The translations under genes and the position numbers were made by a program. The notes under the pieces are model-generated. The model was given only the letters and a program-made list of their open reading frames with translations. It searched no databases and had not been told where the DNA came from. A stretch of DNA of 63,552 nt, taken from Thiotrichaceae bacterium (lineage in GTDB: Bacteria > Pseudomonadota > Gammaproteobacteria > Thiotrichales > Thiotrichaceae). The number at the start of each line of letters is the position of its first letter. Position 1 is the first letter of the stretch. The DNA lies in NCBI GenBank assembly GCA_015490895.1, contig WFWY01000159.1, positions 1 through 63,552 of the forward strand. The letters are read 5' to 3'. Of the stretch, positions 9,018 to 20,518 are shown one piece after another.

Positions 9018-10079
9018 ATGGAAAAAAAATTAGTAACACTGGTATTCATGATGAGTACCAGTACGCCGCTTATTGCAGATCAACTTCAGCGACTGGAGGA
9101 TAGTTGGTACATAGGGGGAGCCGTCGGGATGAGCTCGCTGGAACCTTCTGCCCCTGTAGGGTCTCAGGTAACGGATGATAAATCACTTTCCATCAAAGGC
9201 TATGCCGGTGTTAATATTTCCAATCAGATTGGTATAGAAGCCTTCTGGTCACGTCTGGGAGATAGCAGTATTAGCGGTACAGCGGGTACAGGGACGGTAA
9301 AATATTCAGCGATTGGTGTTAATGGTATATATCATCTGCCAGTCTATGCAGGTCGGGTACACCCGTTTGGGAAAGTAGGCATTGCAAAAATCAATACGCG
9401 TTCCCCGGATGTGATTCTTAATCAAAAAAACAACTTTGCCCTGTTTGGTGCTCTGGGAGCGGAGTATGATGTCACCAGGCAGTTAAAAATCCGGGCTGAA
9501 TATGAATATTTCACGGAGGACATCAACCAGCTTTCTATAGGCTTAAACTGGTCACCTAATCCCAGAATTCATTATCTTGACAGGAAAAGGGCACCTGCCC
9601 GGAGTGCGACCAGTGCGCTACCTGCGGCTTTACCACTGGTTATGCCTCCTGCTCCCATAAAGCAAGCACCTCAACCGGTAAAAAGCAACCCGGTACAGGT
9701 GCGTACTTTAAACACATCATTGTCAGGTGCCTCATCATTCCCCAGTGGGAGTGCTACCTTGTCCAGGCAGGATACAGCCAGGCTGGACCAGCTTATTACC
9801 AAGGTAAAAGACCGTCGTTTCAGGCTGTATCATATTCGTATCAGTGGACATACCGATAACAGGGGGAGCCGTCGACAGAATATCCGCCTGTCCCGGAAGC
9901 GTGCAGAGGCGGTTGCTCATTATATCGTTTCCTGGGGAGTCCCAAGAGCAAAGATTTCAGTCGTAGGTTATGGCGAAAGTAAACCGGTTGCGACTAACCA
10001 CACGGCCGCTGGACGTGCCAAAAACCGGCGGGTAGAGATAGAAATTAAAGGTGCACAAACTATTGTGACCAGGCAGTGA
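9018..10079 (+). CDS. OmpA-family outer-membrane protein
   Basis: The 353-residue protein has a signal peptide (about 1-20, ending LIAD), an N-terminal OmpA-like eight-stranded beta-barrel (about 25-185, with DSWYIGGAVG at its start and aromatic-rich strands), a Pro/Ala-rich linker (about 195-235) and a C-terminal OmpA peptidoglycan-binding domain (about 240-350) with ISGHTDNRGS and the NRRVEIEI end. It should tether the outer membrane to peptidoglycan. It lies 134 bp downstream of the giant calcium-repeat gene in the same direction, so the two may be co-expressed and act together at the surface. ATG at 9018 has AGGA upstream. Confidence 0.9.
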   Translation: MEKKLVTLVFMMSTSTPLIADQLQRLEDSWYIGGAVGMSSLEPSAPVGSQVTDDKSLSIKGYAGVNISNQIGIEAFWSRLGDSSISGTAGTGTVKYSAIGVNGIYHLPVYAGRVHPFGKVGIAKINTRSPDVILNQKNNFALFGALGAEYDVTRQLKIRAEYEYFTEDINQLSIGLNWSPNPRIHYLDRKRAPARSATSALPAALPLVMPPAPIKQAPQPVKSNPVQVRTLNTSLSGASSFPSGSATLSRQDTARLDQLITKVKDRRFRLYHIRISGHTDNRGSRRQNIRLSRKRAEAVAHYIVSWGVPRAKISVVGYGESKPVATNHTAAGRAKNRRVEIEIKGAQTIVTRQ

Positions 10080-10290
10080 TATTTTGATGGTTTTGTGGTT
10101 CTTTGTATCGACATAAGCCTCTATTGGATTACGTGAAAACAGTGCTGGATAATAAGGCACATGTTTGGGGTGGTTTTTGCTCTGTAAAAAAGAAAAGAGA
10201 AATACTTCTGGACGAATGTAAAGACTTGGGTTAAAACCAGTCCTCGAAGAAGGGGAAAGAGAAAGTTACACAGCAGCCTGATTGAGTTTC

Positions 10291-11007
10291 ATGCACAGAG
10301 ATCTACAAGCAGAAATTAAACACCTTGTTGAGAATACGGCTAATGAGCAACAACTGCTCAATGCTGTAGGGCGTTATTGTGAGTCACTGGGTGTCAGGCA
10401 TTTCTCTTTTGTGTGTTCACTGTTTAACATGTCAAATACGATGCCAGATGTACATACGCTGAGTAATTATCCCCAGGAATGGCTGTATCGTTATCAGGAA
10501 GCAAATTACATAGCGTCAGACCTGACAATTCACCACTCACGTGTTAGCAGTTCCCCACTGATTTGGCTGGATAAAAAGATGGTGCTGGATGCAACTAACA
10601 AACGGTTGTTTGCAGAGGCATCAGACTACGGCATTATTTCAGGGATTACCTATCCGTTTCATGGCGTAGGCAGTGAGTTTGGCTCATTAAGCGCGACGGT
10701 TTCAGATAACTTTAGGCATTCGGCACTGGATTCCACTACTACCCAGTATTCACTCTATCTCATGGGAGCTGTCCTGTTTGACCACTATCGGCAGAAAAAA
10801 GACAATACGCTTGAGAACAAGCTGACTGTGCGTGAAAAAGAGTGCTTGCGCTGGGCGGCCGAAGGAAAAACGGCATGGGAAATTTCGGTGATACTGAGTA
10901 TTTCGGAACGAACAGCCTGTTTTCACCTGGATAACGCCAAAAGGAAATTAAACTCGGTAACGCGTACGGGTGCTGTTGGCAAGGCTTTACTGCATTCGTT
11001 GCTGTAG
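10291..11007 (+). CDS. LuxR-type regulator with AHL-binding domain
   Basis: An N-terminal autoinducer-binding domain (about residues 15-160) keeps several positions used by TraR/LuxR to bind acyl-homoserine lactones: W and Y in EWLYRYQEANY, D in SDLTIHH, W in PLIWLD, and G in GISGITYPFHG. The usual Pro after the conserved Asp is Leu here. A C-terminal LuxR helix-turn-helix (about 175-235, LTVREKECLRWAAEGKTAWEIS) follows. No luxI-like synthase is near, so it may be a LuxR solo. ATG 10291 is used; an in-frame TTG at 10282 is an alternative, and neither has a strong ribosome-binding site. Its targets may include the adjacent surface-protein genes, by position only. Confidence 0.85.
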   Translation: MHRDLQAEIKHLVENTANEQQLLNAVGRYCESLGVRHFSFVCSLFNMSNTMPDVHTLSNYPQEWLYRYQEANYIASDLTIHHSRVSSSPLIWLDKKMVLDATNKRLFAEASDYGIISGITYPFHGVGSEFGSLSATVSDNFRHSALDSTTTQYSLYLMGAVLFDHYRQKKDNTLENKLTVREKECLRWAAEGKTAWEISVILSISERTACFHLDNAKRKLNSVTRTGAVGKALLHSLL

Positions 11008-11038
11008 TGCTTACGTAAAAAACCGCTGGTTACATTTT

Positions 11039-11746
11039 TCAGGCAGACGTTTTCTCGATATGTATCCAGCGGCCATCATAGAAACCTTGTAGAGGCTGAA
11101 ACCTGGATTTGTAGTTCATTTTGTGACAATCCTTTATCCAGTAACCGGGATAAACATGGGATTTTCCCAGTTTTTTGGCGTATTCAATTTGCCACAGCAC
11201 GGCATAGGTTCCCAGGCTGCGTTTACTGCCTTTGTTTGTATCAAACAGGGTATAGACTGCAGAGAGTTCTGTGGGGAGCACATCGACGACAGCGACCCCT
11301 AGTAACTGCCCATTCTCATAAAACTCTATATAGTGTGTTTGGCACCAGCCGGACTCAAAAAACGCTTCGACAGCCTCAACATTATCACTGTTATGCCTCT
11401 CTTCAAGGTAGCGTTCATAAAGCGGCAAGTAGACATCCTTGAATCCGGATGGATTGATCGTCACCTGCAAATCACGATTCATCTTCAGGTTACGTCGCTG
11501 GCTACGGCTGGGGTGAAAGGCATCGACAGGGATCCTGGTTGAAATACACTCTTTACAAGGTAGACATTGTGGCCGGTATACCTGTGAACCACTGCGCCGG
11601 AAGCCAGACTTGATCAGGTCAGAATACACCGCAGTGTCCATCGGGAACTGAGGATCAATTACACAGTTTCTGGCAATTCGCCCTGGCAGATAAGAGCAGG
11701 GAAACTGTCCCGTGGAAAAGAACGGCAGTGATTGAGTGGATTTCAT
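11039..11746 (-). CDS. bpt: Aspartate/glutamate leucyltransferase (Bpt/ATE family)
   Basis: This 235-residue protein matches the bacterial arginyl/leucyl-tRNA-protein transferase family, which adds Leu to N-terminal Asp or Glu and so marks proteins for ClpS/ClpAP. Seen motifs: PCSYLPGRIAR near the start, a CLPCKEC cysteine pair (residues about 60-66), RNLKMNRDL, and YLEERHNS. It is 24 bp upstream of the ion-channel gene on the same strand and converges with the luxR-type gene. In many gammaproteobacteria it sits next to clpA and infA; that context is absent here. Confidence 0.92.
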   Translation of the reverse strand: MKSTQSLPFFSTGQFPCSYLPGRIARNCVIDPQFPMDTAVYSDLIKSGFRRSGSQVYRPQCLPCKECISTRIPVDAFHPSRSQRRNLKMNRDLQVTINPSGFKDVYLPLYERYLEERHNSDNVEAVEAFFESGWCQTHYIEFYENGQLLGVAVVDVLPTELSAVYTLFDTNKGSKRSLGTYAVLWQIEYAKKLGKSHVYPGYWIKDCHKMNYKSRFQPLQGFYDGRWIHIEKTSA

Positions 11747-11770
11747 TTTAGTGTGCGTGTTCTCTGGATG

Positions 11771-12592
11771 CTAATGATCTTTCTGGTGTGATGATGTGCG
11801 GTTACTATCCAACACTGTTTGCTTCAGGGACTTCAGTTGTGTTTCGAGCTGCTCAATGTTATTAAGCAGTGTTTTTTGCTCTCGCAGGGAATCGTAGGTA
11901 GATTCCCTTTTGGCAGTTTCCATATTATCCAGCACGATTGCAATAAATAAGTTAATAATGACAAACGTAGCAATTACAATAAAACTGACAAAATAAACCC
12001 ACGCCCAGGGAGTAACTTGCATACACTCTTTGAGGATATCTGCCCAGCCTTCCAATGTAGCGATTGTAAATAAGGTTAACAAGGTACGCGGTAATGTGCC
12101 CCAGTATTCAGGTAACTGCTCATGAAACAGGTGATAGCCGGTGATGCCATACATATAAAACAGAATGGCCAGTAGAATAATCACATTTCCCATGCTGGGG
12201 ATGGAACGTAACAGGGTGGCTACAATAAGGCGTAACTGGGGCAGGGTCGAGACAAGCCGCAATACACGGAGCAAGCGAAATAGTCGGGCGATCATCGCAT
12301 ACTCTGCAGATAAGGGGATGAGTGACAATACCACGATGCTAAAATCAAACAGGTTCCAGCCATTATAAAAATAGTTGCTGATTTTAGGGGCAACAGCAGT
12401 AATTTTCATAAACGCTTCGAGTATGAAGAATGCCAGTATTATGTTGTTTCCCAATAAAAACCAGTGCTCATAGTGGGCACGTAAATCCGGGCTGGTTTCC
12501 AGCCCCAGTAATAAGGCATTCAAAAGGATCAGAAAAACAATAAAGTATTCGAAATAATCTGATGTAACGAGGGCTTGAAATAGTTTTTTCAC
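11771..12592 (-). CDS. Prokaryotic voltage-gated cation channel, calcium-type filter
   Basis: The 273-residue protein has six membrane segments in the single-repeat Nav/Cav layout: S1-S3, an S4 with arginines every third residue (R103, R106, R109, R112), a pore loop and S6 (about 196-222), then a C-terminal helix (240-262) suited to tetramer coiled-coil assembly. The selectivity filter is TLEGWAD (179-185). NaChBac and NavAb have TLESW; a Gly in place of that Ser occurs in the calcium-selective CavMr (TLEGWVD) and in repeat I of animal Cav channels. Ca2+ permeation is therefore a reasoned prediction. It is downstream of bpt in direction of transcription order bpt last; the pair is 24 bp apart. 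Confidence 0.9.
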   Translation of the reverse strand: MKKLFQALVTSDYFEYFIVFLILLNALLLGLETSPDLRAHYEHWFLLGNNIILAFFILEAFMKITAVAPKISNYFYNGWNLFDFSIVVLSLIPLSAEYAMIARLFRLLRVLRLVSTLPQLRLIVATLLRSIPSMGNVIILLAILFYMYGITGYHLFHEQLPEYWGTLPRTLLTLFTIATLEGWADILKECMQVTPWAWVYFVSFIVIATFVIINLFIAIVLDNMETAKRESTYDSLREQKTLLNNIEQLETQLKSLKQTVLDSNRTSSHQKDH

Positions 12593-12798
12593 GTTATAAA
12601 TTAAGCAGGCTGAAACGGTTTTGGTTTATATATTTTCGGATAGCCTCCTGGAGCATTGGCGCTCTGAAAGGTCGTTTGTGTCTGTCTGCAACAGTTTTGT
12701 GCACTGGCAAGCCGTTAGTTCAGATTTAAGTTATACCACCGATATTCACTGTGAATGAATGTAGGAGCTTGAAAATATGCAACTAGCTGGCATAAGCA

Positions 12799-12874
12799 GT
12801 AACTGCTCAGATTGTATTCGTGTTGTTCGAGTTCAAGGCGAAAGCGCGGAGTTTATAAGTATAAATGAGCACTT
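12799..12874 (-). repeat. Dispersed repeat family B, copy 1 (in gap 12593-12986)
   Basis: Read on the minus strand, this begins AAAGTGCTCATTTAT, includes TTTCGCCTTG and ends near GAGCAGTTAC, closely matching 21901-21975. The rest of the 12593-12930 gap holds no gene I can support. Confidence 0.6.
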
Positions 12875-12930
12875 TAACGCAGAAATGGGGCAACATGAGT
12901 GCAATGTGAGTAGTGACGAAAATATAACAT

Positions 12931-12957
12931 AAAAAAGCCGCTGTGAGCGGCTTTTTT
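12931..12957 (-). terminator. Intrinsic terminator of the thioredoxin-like gene
   Basis: AAAAAAGCCGCT and AGCGGCTTTTTT form a perfect hairpin around GTG. It lies 30 bases past the stop of the minus-strand thioredoxin-like gene and is symmetrical, so it could work in both directions. Confidence 0.85.
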
Positions 12958-12986
12958 AGTAACAGGGCTTGCAGCAGTTTATGGGT

Positions 12987-13466
12987 TTACTGCAATTTCA
13001 TCAGAAAGTTCTGGAGTGTAGCAGGCGGTACACTGCCGGGTTGTAGTGCCTGCAACTTTCCCTTTGGGTCAAAAATAAGAAAAGTGGGTGTGCCTTTCAG
13101 GCCTTCGTCAGCAATTTTCAGTAAATAGTTATTAAATTCATTATTATTGGAAACCAGAGTGGGAAAGTTGACTTTATGTTTGTTGGCAAAGCGCCGTGCT
13201 GATGCAAGGTTTCCATCCAGGGAGACACCAATCAGGCGGGCATTGGGGAAGGAGTGCGAAGCTTTAACCAGAGCTGGCATCGTCTTGTTACAGATGCTGC
13301 ATTTTGATGACCAGGCCTGTACAATCAGCCATTGACCTTTTCCTATATAGGAGTCAATGCTATCTAGCTGGTTCTGGAAATTTGTCATGGCCATGCTGGC
13401 GCTACTGAGTGCCATTGAAAACAATAAGACGATGTAAGTGGATAGGCGTGAGAGTCGCAGCTTCAT
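12987..13466 (-). CDS. Periplasmic thioredoxin-fold protein (TlpA/DsbE-like)
   Basis: A signal peptide (about 1-26, ending SMA) precedes a thioredoxin fold with the active site CSIC (in SSKCSICNKTMP) and the cis-proline segment GTPTFLIF. The 159-residue length fits a small exported thiol-disulfide or peroxide-linked reductase. It is alone, bounded by a strong terminator downstream and a 326-bp gap upstream. The substrate is unknown; cytochrome c maturation or general periplasmic disulfide reduction are options for this family. Confidence 0.85.
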   Translation of the reverse strand: MKLRLSRLSTYIVLLFSMALSSASMAMTNFQNQLDSIDSYIGKGQWLIVQAWSSKCSICNKTMPALVKASHSFPNARLIGVSLDGNLASARRFANKHKVNFPTLVSNNNEFNNYLLKIADEGLKGTPTFLIFDPKGKLQALQPGSVPPATLQNFLMKLQ

Positions 13467-13736
13467 AAAAATAGTACCTCTTGGTAGTGGACGGACGTAA
13501 GCATATTAAACGATAATCAGGGCATCTACAGACGAAGTTCACTGGCTATTTAGCGTTATTATAGGAGTATATCGGCCAGCGCCCTGCTTAGACTTTGCAC
13601 AATAGTATCAAAAAACCGGATGAATGGGAATTGAAGATTGTATCAATTTTAGTAGATGGTAATAATCTGGTATTGGAGTTGAGAGAGTCTTGCGGTGCTT
13701 TTTTATTAAAATCTGAACCTGCGGTAAAATTATGGG

Positions 13737-13766
13737 TTCAGGCAAGAGGCACCCTCCTTGCCTGAA
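13737..13766. other. Long hairpin upstream of ligA (gap 13467-13792)
   Basis: TTCAGGCAAG (13737-13746) and CTTGCCTGAA (13757-13766) are perfect complements, and AGG/CCT inside extends the pairing. It ends 26 bases before the ligA start and could be an attenuator, a terminator-like element without a T-run, or an operator. The remainder of the gap has a TAAAAT at 13725-13730 without a clear -35. Confidence 0.5.
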
Positions 13767-13786
13767 AATATAAAGAAATAGAATAG

Positions 13787-15814
<2,028 letters not shown>

Positions 15815-15865
15815 CAAGCTTTTATCGATGTTGATCAGACGGTCATAAAAAACAGAAAAACAGTG

Positions 15866-15894
15866 TTGACACATCTTCTATGCAACTCTATTAT
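15866..15894 (+). promoter_or_regulatory. Strong promoter of tRNA-Gly
   Basis: A consensus TTGACA (15866-15871) is 17 bp from TATTAT (15889-15894), followed by a GC-rich discriminator (AGCGCCC). The predicted start is only about six bases before the tRNA. Confidence 0.85.
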
Positions 15895-15906
15895 AGCGCC
15901 CTTAAC

Positions 15907-15982
15907 GCGGGAATAGCTCAGCTGGTAGAGCACAACCTTGCCAAGGTTGGGGTCGCGAGTTCGAATCTCGTTTCCCGCTCCA
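15907..15982 (+). tRNA. tRNA-Gly (GCC)
   Basis: A 76-base cloverleaf: GCGGGAA pairs with TTCCCGC (15972-15978), discriminator T, encoded CCA at 15980-15982. Anticodon loop TTGCCAA gives anticodon GCC. The T-loop TTCGAAT is intact. Confidence 0.97.
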
Positions 15983-15987
15983 AACTC

Positions 15988-16016
15988 AAAGGCCTCGATA
16001 ATACGAGGCCTTTTTT
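15988..16016 (+). terminator. Intrinsic terminator after tRNA-Gly
   Basis: AAAGGCCTCG pairs with CGAGGCCTTT around ATAATA and runs into TTTTTT. It ends the single-gene tRNA unit. Confidence 0.9.
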
Positions 16017-16088
16017 GTGTAAGCGTTTCAGTCGCTACTCAGTGGACCCTCTTTTTTAGCAGAAAATTAGCAGAAATAGAGAATGGAG

Positions 16089-16196
16089 AAAGTGACACTC
16101 ATTTCTCACTCTTCACCCCCTTTGATGCAAAGGCTTCTAAATTGTGTGCGTTTGCTTTGCTCCTGAACAATACGAGGGCAATCTAAACAGTTACGT
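16089..16196 (+). repeat. Dispersed repeat family B, copy 2
   Basis: AAAGTGACACTCATT at the left and TTTGCTTTGCTCCTGAACAA followed by AACAGTTACG at the right match family B (see 21839-21994), with an internal difference. It fills most of the gap between the tRNA terminator and the LysR gene. Confidence 0.5.
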
Positions 16197-16233
16197 GTTT
16201 ATTCGTTTATTGCAAGGAACCATCAATGATCAG

Positions 16234-17115
16234 CTATCCTGCAGGCCTGACTTGTGAGTGTAAAGCCTCAAGAAATGCTTTGCTGGCGTTGGATAAGCTC
16301 CGGTTGGTATGCTGCACAATTCCTAGTGTTCGGTGCATATGCAGGTTGGGGATAGGGATTTCTACCAGGTCGTCATCAATCATGGTTCTGGGGAGAGCGC
16401 TCCAGCCGATACCGGTAGATACCATCGTGCGGATAGTTTCCAGGTAGTTGGTTTCCAGAATGACTTCCAGTTTTTTTTGCTTGTTTAAGATGGCGGCTTC
16501 AATGACTGTGCGGGTATAGGTGCCTGTTGAGGGTAAGATCGCAGGGTATTTCGCGAGTGTCTCCAGTGATATGTCTTTCTGGTTGCTGAGAGGGTGATCT
16601 GCCACGGCAGCAATTGTTAGTGGGTCATCCCATAGAGGTGTTAGTTTCAGGTTTTTCAGAGGTCTGAGGGGCAGGGTAACAACACCCAGTTCATAGTGTC
16701 CTTGTTCCAGCTTGTGACAGGCATTTTCTGAATCCATAAAGGCGAGATCCAGTCGAACTCTGGGGTATTTGCGTGCGAAAATTTTTAATAGCCTGGGTAG
16801 GCGGCGCAGGCCGATGTGGTGTGAAGTTACTAACGGCAGCCTGCCTGCTATTTCACCTCTAAGATTGTCAATCACCCGCTGGCTTTCCTTGATGTCCTGG
16901 GCGATACGCTGGGCGATGGGGAGTAGTGCATTACCGGCTTCATTGAGGCAGGCCTTTCTACCGATACGGTCAAATAGTTGACAGTTTAGTTGCTGCTCCA
17001 GGTGGGCGACTCGTTTACTAACCGCAGGTTGTGTGATGAACAGAGCCTCGGCAGCTTTTGAGAAAGAGCCGTGTCTGGCAACTTCGATAAAGGCAAGATA
17101 AGCGGGAATATCCAT
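16234..17115 (-). CDS. LysR-family transcriptional regulator divergent from leuC
   Basis: The 293-residue protein has an N-terminal winged helix-turn-helix (residues 1-60, SFSKAAEALFITQPAVSKRVAHLEQ) and a two-lobed LysR substrate-binding domain (about 90-290). It is transcribed away from leuC with a 148-bp shared region containing two inverted repeats (17125-17139, 17156-17174). The divergent LysR-leuC arrangement is common in gammaproteobacteria and points to control of leucine synthesis. It is not next to cbbL and lacks the usual CbbR N-terminal signature, so I do not call it CbbR. Confidence 0.9.
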   Translation of the reverse strand: MDIPAYLAFIEVARHGSFSKAAEALFITQPAVSKRVAHLEQQLNCQLFDRIGRKACLNEAGNALLPIAQRIAQDIKESQRVIDNLRGEIAGRLPLVTSHHIGLRRLPRLLKIFARKYPRVRLDLAFMDSENACHKLEQGHYELGVVTLPLRPLKNLKLTPLWDDPLTIAAVADHPLSNQKDISLETLAKYPAILPSTGTYTRTVIEAAILNKQKKLEVILETNYLETIRTMVSTGIGWSALPRTMIDDDLVEIPIPNLHMHRTLGIVQHTNRSLSNASKAFLEALHSQVRPAG

Positions 17116-17124
17116 GTTTAACTC

Positions 17125-17174
17125 ATTCCGTTTTGGAATAGAAATAATGAAAAACTACAATTAGTGTTATTGTA
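17125..17174. promoter_or_regulatory. Two palindromes between lysR-type gene and leuC
   Basis: ATTCC-GTTTT-GGAAT (17125-17139) and TACAAT-N7-ATTGTA (17156-17174) are perfect inverted repeats, the first of the 15-bp size typical of LysR boxes. They sit where a LysR regulator would bind to control itself and leuC. The leader to leuC also holds a five-codon frame ATGAAGTTACAGTGA at 17219, too short to call. Confidence 0.5.
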
Positions 17175-17263
17175 GGTGAAAGCTTAGACTATTAACCAGC
17201 TTTTTAGGGGGTGTCTCTATGAAGTTACAGTGATGTCTACTAATAGAAACCGGGAGTAAACAG

Positions 17264-18694
17264 GTGGCTAGAACCTTATACGATAAAATTTGGGATGCAC
17301 ATGTTGTCCGGGAAGAAGAGGACGGCACGGCATTGTTATATATAGACCGGCATTTGGTGCATGAGGTGACTTCACCCCAGGCCTTTGAAGGCTTGCGTCT
17401 GGCAGGGCGTGATTTGTGGCGCAAGGAATCGATATTGGCAGTGCCGGATCACAATGTACCCACGACCCAGGCTGATCGGGGCAATGGCACACAGGGGATT
17501 AGTGATCCGGTGGCGAAAATCCAGATTGAGACACTCAATAATAATTGTGAGTCATTTCAGATCAATGAGTTTGATATGGATGATGTGAGGCAGGGGATTG
17601 TGCATGTCATTGGGCCAGAGCAGGGAGCCACCTTGCCAGGCATGACGGTAGTGTGTGGTGATTCTCATACCTCGACACATGGTGCGTTTGGTGCGTTGGC
17701 ACATGGTATCGGTACTTCTGAAGTAGAGCATGTGATGGCGACGCAGTGCCTGATCCAGAAAAAGATGAAAAATATGTTGGTATCGGTAGATGGTCGTGTC
17801 GGGGGTGGGGTCACTGCCAAGGACATTGTGCTGGCAATCATTGGTGAAATTGGAACCGCGGGTGGTACCGGTTACGCGATAGAATTTTCGGGTGAGGCGA
17901 TACAGGCTTTGTCGATGGAAGGACGTATGACAGTCTGCAACATGGCGATTGAAGCAGGTGCTCGCGCCGGTTTGATTGCGGTGGATGATACGACCATCGA
18001 GTATATTAAAGGCAGACCGTTTGCGCCACAGAATGAGCTTTGGGATAAAGCTATTGCTGCCTGGCGGGATCTAAAGTCGGATGAGGATGCGGTATTTGAC
18101 CAGGTGGTGCGTCTGGATGCAGCTAAAATTGAGCCACAAGTGACCTGGGGCACTTCGCCCGAAATGGTAGTGTCTGTCAATGCAACGGTGCCTGATCCTG
18201 CACGGGAAGTGGATGGGGTTAAAAGTAATAGCATGCAAGTAGCACTGGAGTATATGGGGTTGCAGGCAGGTCAGCCAGTGGATGAAATTTCGGTAGACAA
18301 AGTGTTTATCGGCTCGTGTACCAATTCCCGGATCGAGGATATACGTGAGGCAGCAGCTATAGCCAGAGGGGGTAAGGTAGCTGATTCGGTGAAGCTTGCC
18401 ATGGTGGTTCCTGGTTCGGGACTGGTCAAGCAGCAGGCTGAGGCGGAAGGTCTGGACAGGGTGTTTCTTGATGCCGGTTTTGAATGGCGTGAGCCGGGCT
18501 GTTCGATGTGTTTGGCGATGAATGCGGACAGGCTGGAGCCCGGCGAGCGTTGTGCCTCGACTTCAAACCGTAATTTTGAAGGTCGCCAGGGGCAGGGTGG
18601 ACGTACCCACCTGGTGAGTCCTGCGATGGCGGCGGCGGCGGCGATTACTGGTCACTTTATAGATGTTAGAAAGCTGGGAGAGCAGCATGGATAA
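17264..18694 (+). CDS. leuC: 3-isopropylmalate dehydratase large subunit
   Basis: LeuC with LeuD isomerises 2-isopropylmalate to 3-isopropylmalate in leucine synthesis. The 476-residue protein shows the aconitase-family 4Fe-4S ligands (Cys in FIGSCTNSR and the pair in GCSMCLAMN) and [13 protein letters not shown]. It starts with GTG at 17264, with GGGAG eight bases upstream. leuD begins inside its last codons. First gene of leuC-leuD-leuB-asd. Confidence 0.98.
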   Translation: MARTLYDKIWDAHVVREEEDGTALLYIDRHLVHEVTSPQAFEGLRLAGRDLWRKESILAVPDHNVPTTQADRGNGTQGISDPVAKIQIETLNNNCESFQINEFDMDDVRQGIVHVIGPEQGATLPGMTVVCGDSHTSTHGAFGALAHGIGTSEVEHVMATQCLIQKKMKNMLVSVDGRVGGGVTAKDIVLAIIGEIGTAGGTGYAIEFSGEAIQALSMEGRMTVCNMAIEAGARAGLIAVDDTTIEYIKGRPFAPQNELWDKAIAAWRDLKSDEDAVFDQVVRLDAAKIEPQVTWGTSPEMVVSVNATVPDPAREVDGVKSNSMQVALEYMGLQAGQPVDEISVDKVFIGSCTNSRIEDIREAAAIARGGKVADSVKLAMVVPGSGLVKQQAEAEGLDRVFLDAGFEWREPGCSMCLAMNADRLEPGERCASTSNRNFEGRQGQGGRTHLVSPAMAAAAAITGHFIDVRKLGEQHG

Positions 18695-19331
18695 ATTTAC
18701 CGTTCATCAAGGTTTGGTGGTGCCACTGGATCGTTCCAATGTGGACACCGATGCGATTATTCCCAAGCAATATCTTAAATCTATTAGCCGGAGTGGTTTT
18801 GGTCCGACGCTGTTTGATGACTGGCGCTATCTGGAGTCAGGCGAGCCGGGAATGGATCATAGCAAACGCCCATTGAACACAGACTTTGTCCTGAATCAAC
18901 CACGTTATCAGGGTGCTTCTATTTTGTTGGCGCGAGAGAATTTTGGCTGTGGCTCTTCTCGCGAACATGCGGTATGGGCGTTAACGGACTATGGTATCCG
19001 TGCAGTGATTGCACCATCCTATGCCGATATATTCTTTAATAACAGCTTTAAGAATGGATTGCTTCCTATTGTTTTATCAGAAGATACAGTTGACAGTCTG
19101 TTTAAGGCTGTGAGCTCGCGGGAGGGTTATCAACTGACGATTGATCTGGAGCGGCAGCAGGTGACAACTCCGTCGGGGGAAATCTATGGCTTTGAGGTGG
19201 ATGAGTTTCGCAAGTATTGTTTGTTAAAAGGGCTGGATGATATTGGCTTGACCTTGCAACATGCGGATGCCATACATCGCTATGAGGAAAGGCGTAAACA
19301 GGAAGCTCCCTGGTTGTTTGCATCCGGGTAA
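18687..19331 (+). CDS. leuD: 3-isopropylmalate dehydratase small subunit
   Basis: The 214-residue LeuD carries the swivel-domain motifs [18 protein letters not shown] and [15 protein letters not shown]. The start chosen is ATG 18687, which overlaps the leuC end by eight bases (CATGGATAA) with GGGAG upstream; an earlier in-frame start at 18663 would add unconserved residues. Translational coupling with leuC keeps the two subunits in balance. Confidence 0.97.
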   Translation: MDKFTVHQGLVVPLDRSNVDTDAIIPKQYLKSISRSGFGPTLFDDWRYLESGEPGMDHSKRPLNTDFVLNQPRYQGASILLARENFGCGSSREHAVWALTDYGIRAVIAPSYADIFFNNSFKNGLLPIVLSEDTVDSLFKAVSSREGYQLTIDLERQQVTTPSGEIYGFEVDEFRKYCLLKGLDDIGLTLQHADAIHRYEERRKQEAPWLFASG

Positions 19332-19420
19332 GTTGACTGTATGCACAAGCGTTGCATTCTTTTTCTCTCGCCCTCCTGCCGTGTAACAGTCTCAAGTGAA
19401 TGAAAAATTAAGGTAAAAAA

Positions 19421-20515
19421 ATGACACGAAAAATATTGGTTTTACCCGGTGATGGAATCGGAAAGGAAATCGTTGCCGAGGCTATCAAGGTGGTCAATAT
19501 ACTACAGGCCAACTTTGGACTTGATGTGGATATGATGGAAGGGGTGATCGGTGGTGCTGCCTATGATGCTGAAGGTCACCCATACCCTGATGTCACGCAA
19601 CAGCAGGCACGCCAGGCGGATGCCATCTTGCTGGGTGCTGTGGGGGGTTATGAATACGATAGTCTGCCGCGTGACTTACGACCAGAGCGAGGCTTGCTGG
19701 GTATTCGTGCCGATCTGGAGTTATTCTCCAATTTACGTCCTGCCATCTTAAATGCTGAGCTTGCGGATGCTTCTTCGCTAAAGCCGGAAGTGGTGGCTGA
19801 TCTGGATATTATGATTGTGCGTGAGTTGACCGGTGGCATTTATTTTGGCGAGCCACGGGGTATTCGTCAACTCGATAATGGTGAAAGACAAGGTTATAAC
19901 ACACTGGTTTATAAAGAATCAGAGATTGAGCGTATCGCCCACTCTGCTTTTCAAATTGCCATGAAACGTGATAAGCGCCTGTGTTCTGTTGACAAGGCAA
20001 ATGTACTGGAAGTGATGGAGTTATGGCACGAAGTTGTTGAGCGGGTTGGCAAGGAATACCCAGAAGTCGAGCTGAGTCATATGTATGTGGATAATGCAGC
20101 CATGCAACTGGTGAAAGATCCCAAGCAGTTTGATGTGATGGTAACGGGTAATATGTTTGGTGATATTTTATCGGATGCAGCTGCCATGCTAACCGGTTCT
20201 ATTGGTATGCTACCTTCGGCATCGCTGGATGCCAATGGCAAGGGTATGTATGAGCCCATTCACGGTTCGGCACCAGATATCGCCGGGCAAGGGTTGGCGA
20301 ATCCACTGGCGACGATTATGTCTGTGGGTATGATGTTGCGTTATTCACTGGATCAACCCGAGTTGGCCAACAAGGTAGATGCGGCAGTAGAAAGTGTGCT
20401 TAAAGCAGGTTTGCGGACGCAGGATATTTATGTTGAAGGTGCAACGAAAGTGAGTACCAGCGAGATGGGTGATGCGGTTGTCATGGCTCTGAAAGCCAGT
20501 AATAAAAAGGATTAA
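19421..20515 (+). CDS. leuB: 3-isopropylmalate dehydrogenase
   Basis: LeuB oxidatively decarboxylates 3-isopropylmalate with NAD+. The 364-residue protein has the isocitrate/isopropylmalate dehydrogenase motifs: [10 protein letters not shown] at the N-terminus, [23 protein letters not shown], and the metal-binding [17 protein letters not shown], with [10 protein letters not shown] later. It lies 89 bp after leuD and three bases before asd. Confidence 0.98.
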   Translation: MTRKILVLPGDGIGKEIVAEAIKVVNILQANFGLDVDMMEGVIGGAAYDAEGHPYPDVTQQQARQADAILLGAVGGYEYDSLPRDLRPERGLLGIRADLELFSNLRPAILNAELADASSLKPEVVADLDIMIVRELTGGIYFGEPRGIRQLDNGERQGYNTLVYKESEIERIAHSAFQIAMKRDKRLCSVDKANVLEVMELWHEVVERVGKEYPEVELSHMYVDNAAMQLVKDPKQFDVMVTGNMFGDILSDAAAMLTGSIGMLPSASLDANGKGMYEPIHGSAPDIAGQGLANPLATIMSVGMMLRYSLDQPELANKVDAAVESVLKAGLRTQDIYVEGATKVSTSEMGDAVVMALKASNKKD

Positions 20516-20518
20516 AAA

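Noticed and set aside
16234-17115. CbbR for the RuBisCO operon
   Set aside because: It is divergent from leuC and 5 kb from cbbL with unrelated genes between; its N-terminus is not typical of CbbR.
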